Shown here: positions 7,066 through 8,409 of the stretch, one piece after another | Layout: every line of letters begins with the position of its first letter | Numbering within the stretch: position 1 is the stretch's first letter | Source of the DNA: Oscillospiraceae bacterium | GTDB lineage: Bacteria; Bacillota; Clostridia; Oscillospirales; Oscillospiraceae | NCBI GenBank assembly: GCA_017538775.1 | Contig: JAFYIF010000085.1 | Location: 1-8,409 of the forward strand | Direction of reading: 5' to 3' | Length of the DNA: 8,409 bases | The notes under the pieces: generated by a model | The model's database searches: none | Told to the model about the DNA's origin: nothing | The model's input: the letters and a program-made list of their open reading frames with translations, nothing else | Program-made: the position numbers and the translations under genes

Positions 7066-7090
7066 GGCCGCACAGCGGCTATATTTTTTT
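7066..7090 (+). terminator. Terminator-like hairpin followed by T-run
   Basis: GCCGC at 7067-7071 and GCGGC at 7075-7079 form a 5-bp stem, six with a G-U pair, around an ACA loop, followed on the plus strand by ATATTTTTTT. No plus-strand gene is seen ending here. It may insulate the mobile element from outside transcription, or be a leftover terminator of a gene moved away by the insertion. The stem is short, so the call is tentative. Confidence 0.4.
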
Positions 7091-7110
7091 GTCAATTTTT
7101 GATTTTCCTC

Positions 7111-7139
7111 TTGTAGTACGGTTAGTACGGTGTTATAAT
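7111..7139 (+). promoter_or_regulatory. Promoter of the transposase gene
   Basis: TTGTAG at 7111-7116 and a perfect TATAAT at 7134-7139 are separated by 17 nt. The expected start near 7146 leaves only about 10 nt before the ATG at 7156, so the message is almost leaderless. The 9-bp tandem repeat lies across the -35 end and the spacer. Confidence 0.75.
7114..7131 (+). repeat. 9-bp tandem repeat inside the transposase promoter
   Basis: TAGTACGGT occurs twice without interruption, at 7114-7122 and 7123-7131. The first copy overlaps the last three bases of the -35 hexamer and the second ends two bases before the -10 hexamer. Placed like this, the repeat could be a binding site for a repressor or for the transposase itself (inference). 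Confidence 0.7.
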
Positions 7140-7155
7140 GGACAGGGTGATTGAA

Positions 7156-8409
7156 ATGAGGCTGCGTATCGACCAGAACAAGAACGGAACCAAAAACTAC
7201 TATGTCATGGAGTCCTACCGGACCGACTCGAAGAAAACAACTACCCGCATCGTCAAAAAACTTGGCTCCTACGACCAACTCATCCAGGTACACGATGACC
7301 CGGAAGCATGGGCGCGGGAGGTCGTAGCGGAAATGAACCGCCTGGCTCAGGAGGGTAAGCAGAAGATCATGGTTCCCTATTCCCCCTCGGAGCTGATCAA
7401 GAAAGACGATACCCGACTGTATGATGGGGGGTATCTGTTTCTGCAAAAATTGTTTTACCAGCTTCGACTGGACTATATCAGCAAACGTATTTCCAAACGG
7501 TACAACTTCTCATATAACCTGGCTGAGATTCTGGGGCACCTGGTCTACGCCCGTATCTTAAATCCGACTTCCAAACTGTCCACCTATGCGTATGCGCAGA
7601 CGTTTTTGGAGCAGCCGAGTTACGGACTGAATGACGTTTACCGTGCTTTGGAGGTCATCGGTGAGGAAAAAGACGAGATTCAGTCTGCCTTGTACCAGTT
7701 CAGCAAGAATTTCGGTAAGCGGAATGACAGCATCCTCTACTACGACTGCACCAACTACTACTTTGAAATTGAGCAGGAAAGCGGGCTGCGGAAGTATGGA
7801 CCGAGCAAGGAACACCGTCCGAATCCCATCGTGGAGATGGGTCTGTTCATGGACGGAGATGGGATCCCGCTTGCCTTCTGTATCCACAGCGGCAACACCA
7901 ACGAGCAAACAACGCTGAAACCGCTGGAGCAGCAAATCATGCAGGACTTCGGACATGCAACATTCGTGGTTTGTACAGATGCAGGGCTTTCCTCCGTTGC
8001 GAATCGAAAATTCAACAGCTTTGGGAACCGGGCATTCATCACGACACAGTCTATCAAAAAGATGAAGAACTTTCAGAAAGAATGGGCTCTGTCCCCCAAA
8101 GGGTGGCGTCTTTCGGGTCACAAACAACTGTTTGACCTGGAAGAAGTGCTTGCCAGTGAGGAATTGCGCGAGAAGTATGATCAATGGACATTTTACAAGG
8201 AGGAATGGTACAACGAGAATGATATTGAGCAAAAATATATCGTGACCTTCTCCCTCAAATACATGAATTACCAGCGCAGGATTCGGAACGAGCAGATTGC
8301 CCGGGCAGAAAAGGCGCTGACTTCCCCGGAGAAACGGGAACGGACCCGGCAGACCGATTACAAGCGCTTCATCACCAGGATTCCTGTTACAAAAGACGGT
8401 GAAGTAGCC
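7156..8409 (+). CDS. IS1634-family-like DDE transposase, 3' end outside the window
   Basis: The enzyme would cut and join the ends of the insertion sequence by a DDE mechanism with an RNase H-like fold (DDE_Tnp_1 group). The frame is open from before 7138 to the edge, giving 418 residues from the ATG at 7156. The N-terminus, MRLRIDQNKNGTKNYYVMES followed by RIVKKLGSYDQL, is typical of this family. The first catalytic aspartate is D197 in YYDCTNYYFE and the second is D275 in VCTDAGLSS. The third acidic residue, expected in the IS4-style YREK region, would lie beyond the window. The family length is about 550-600 residues, so roughly a quarter is missing only because of the cut. An in-frame ATG at 7138 lies inside the -10 box and is unlikely to be used by the element's own promoter. 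The ribosome binding site is weak (AGGGTGA). Confidence 0.9.
   Translation, partial: MRLRIDQNKNGTKNYYVMESYRTDSKKTTTRIVKKLGSYDQLIQVHDDPEAWAREVVAEMNRLAQEGKQKIMVPYSPSELIKKDDTRLYDGGYLFLQKLFYQLRLDYISKRISKRYNFSYNLAEILGHLVYARILNPTSKLSTYAYAQTFLEQPSYGLNDVYRALEVIGEEKDEIQSALYQFSKNFGKRNDSILYYDCTNYYFEIEQESGLRKYGPSKEHRPNPIVEMGLFMDGDGIPLAFCIHSGNTNEQTTLKPLEQQIMQDFGHATFVVCTDAGLSSVANRKFNSFGNRAFITTQSIKKMKNFQKEWALSPKGWRLSGHKQLFDLEEVLASEELREKYDQWTFYKEEWYNENDIEQKYIVTFSLKYMNYQRRIRNEQIARAEKALTSPEKRERTRQTDYKRFITRIPVTKDGEVA

Larger units (their letters stand above)
7080..8409 (+). mobile_element. Insertion sequence, IS1634/IS4-like, left part only
   Basis: The transposase gene and its promoter define a mobile element that runs off the right edge. 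The change to lower GC and different codon use relative to the protease cluster supports a separate origin. The exact left end cannot be fixed, because the right terminal inverted repeat and any target duplication lie outside the window. It probably lies in or near the AT-rich stretch 7080-7110, so the start given is approximate. The element sits upstream of tig, is oriented away from it, and leaves the tig promoter intact. Confidence 0.7.

Noticed and set aside
7138..7155. Alternative transposase start six codons upstream
   Set aside because: This ATG lies inside the TATAAT hexamer and would not be in the transcript from that promoter; it could only be used in read-through transcripts.
6955..7446. 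Minus-strand open frame of 163 codons reading from the transposase gene into the tig promoter region
   Set aside because: It crosses the element boundary and its own promoter, and has no ribosome binding site or family resemblance.
7558..8232. Minus-strand open frame of 224 codons opposite the transposase
   Set aside because: The plus strand encodes a recognisable DDE transposase with both catalytic aspartates; the reverse frame has no start site signals or motifs.

Overview
The window looks like chromosomal DNA from a GC-rich gut member of the Clostridia (Oscillospiraceae-like, close in style to Flavonifractor, Oscillibacter or Lawsonibacter). This rests on strong GGAGG ribosome binding sites, high GC content in the housekeeping genes, gene order and protein style. 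The genus is an inference and no marker in the window fixes it.

Layout from left to right: positions 1-281 hold a frameshifted remnant of a gene on the minus strand, cut by the window edge. Positions 306-6878 hold five minus-strand housekeeping genes transcribed right to left: tig (trigger factor), clpP, clpX, lon and ysxC (engB/yihA). Positions 6879-7155 are a control region. It holds the tig leader, a probable tig promoter with a 9-bp inverted repeat over its -35 side, a small terminator-like hairpin, and the left side of an insertion sequence with its own promoter. From 7156 to the right edge an open frame on the plus strand encodes the first 418 residues of an IS1634/IS4-like DDE transposase. 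Base composition changes visibly between the GC-rich gene cluster and the more balanced insertion element.

The five genes form a protein quality-control unit. Trigger factor meets nascent chains at the ribosome. ClpX unfolds substrates and feeds them to the ClpP peptidase. Lon degrades damaged proteins alone. YsxC is a GTPase for 50S subunit assembly. The order resembles the tig-clpX-lon-ysxC region of Firmicutes, but clpP is included and there is no lonB between clpX and lon. I see no CtsR heptamer repeats and no CIRCE element upstream.

No new defence or mobile system is evident. The observations most worth checking are regulatory or structural: perfect hairpins without U-tracts in each of the three spacers between tig, clpP, clpX and lon; the inverted repeat over the tig promoter; a leader hairpin displaying GAGG in its loop; a repetitive Pro/Ala/Glu tail on trigger factor; a 9-bp tandem repeat inside the transposase promoter; and the decayed gene at the left edge.
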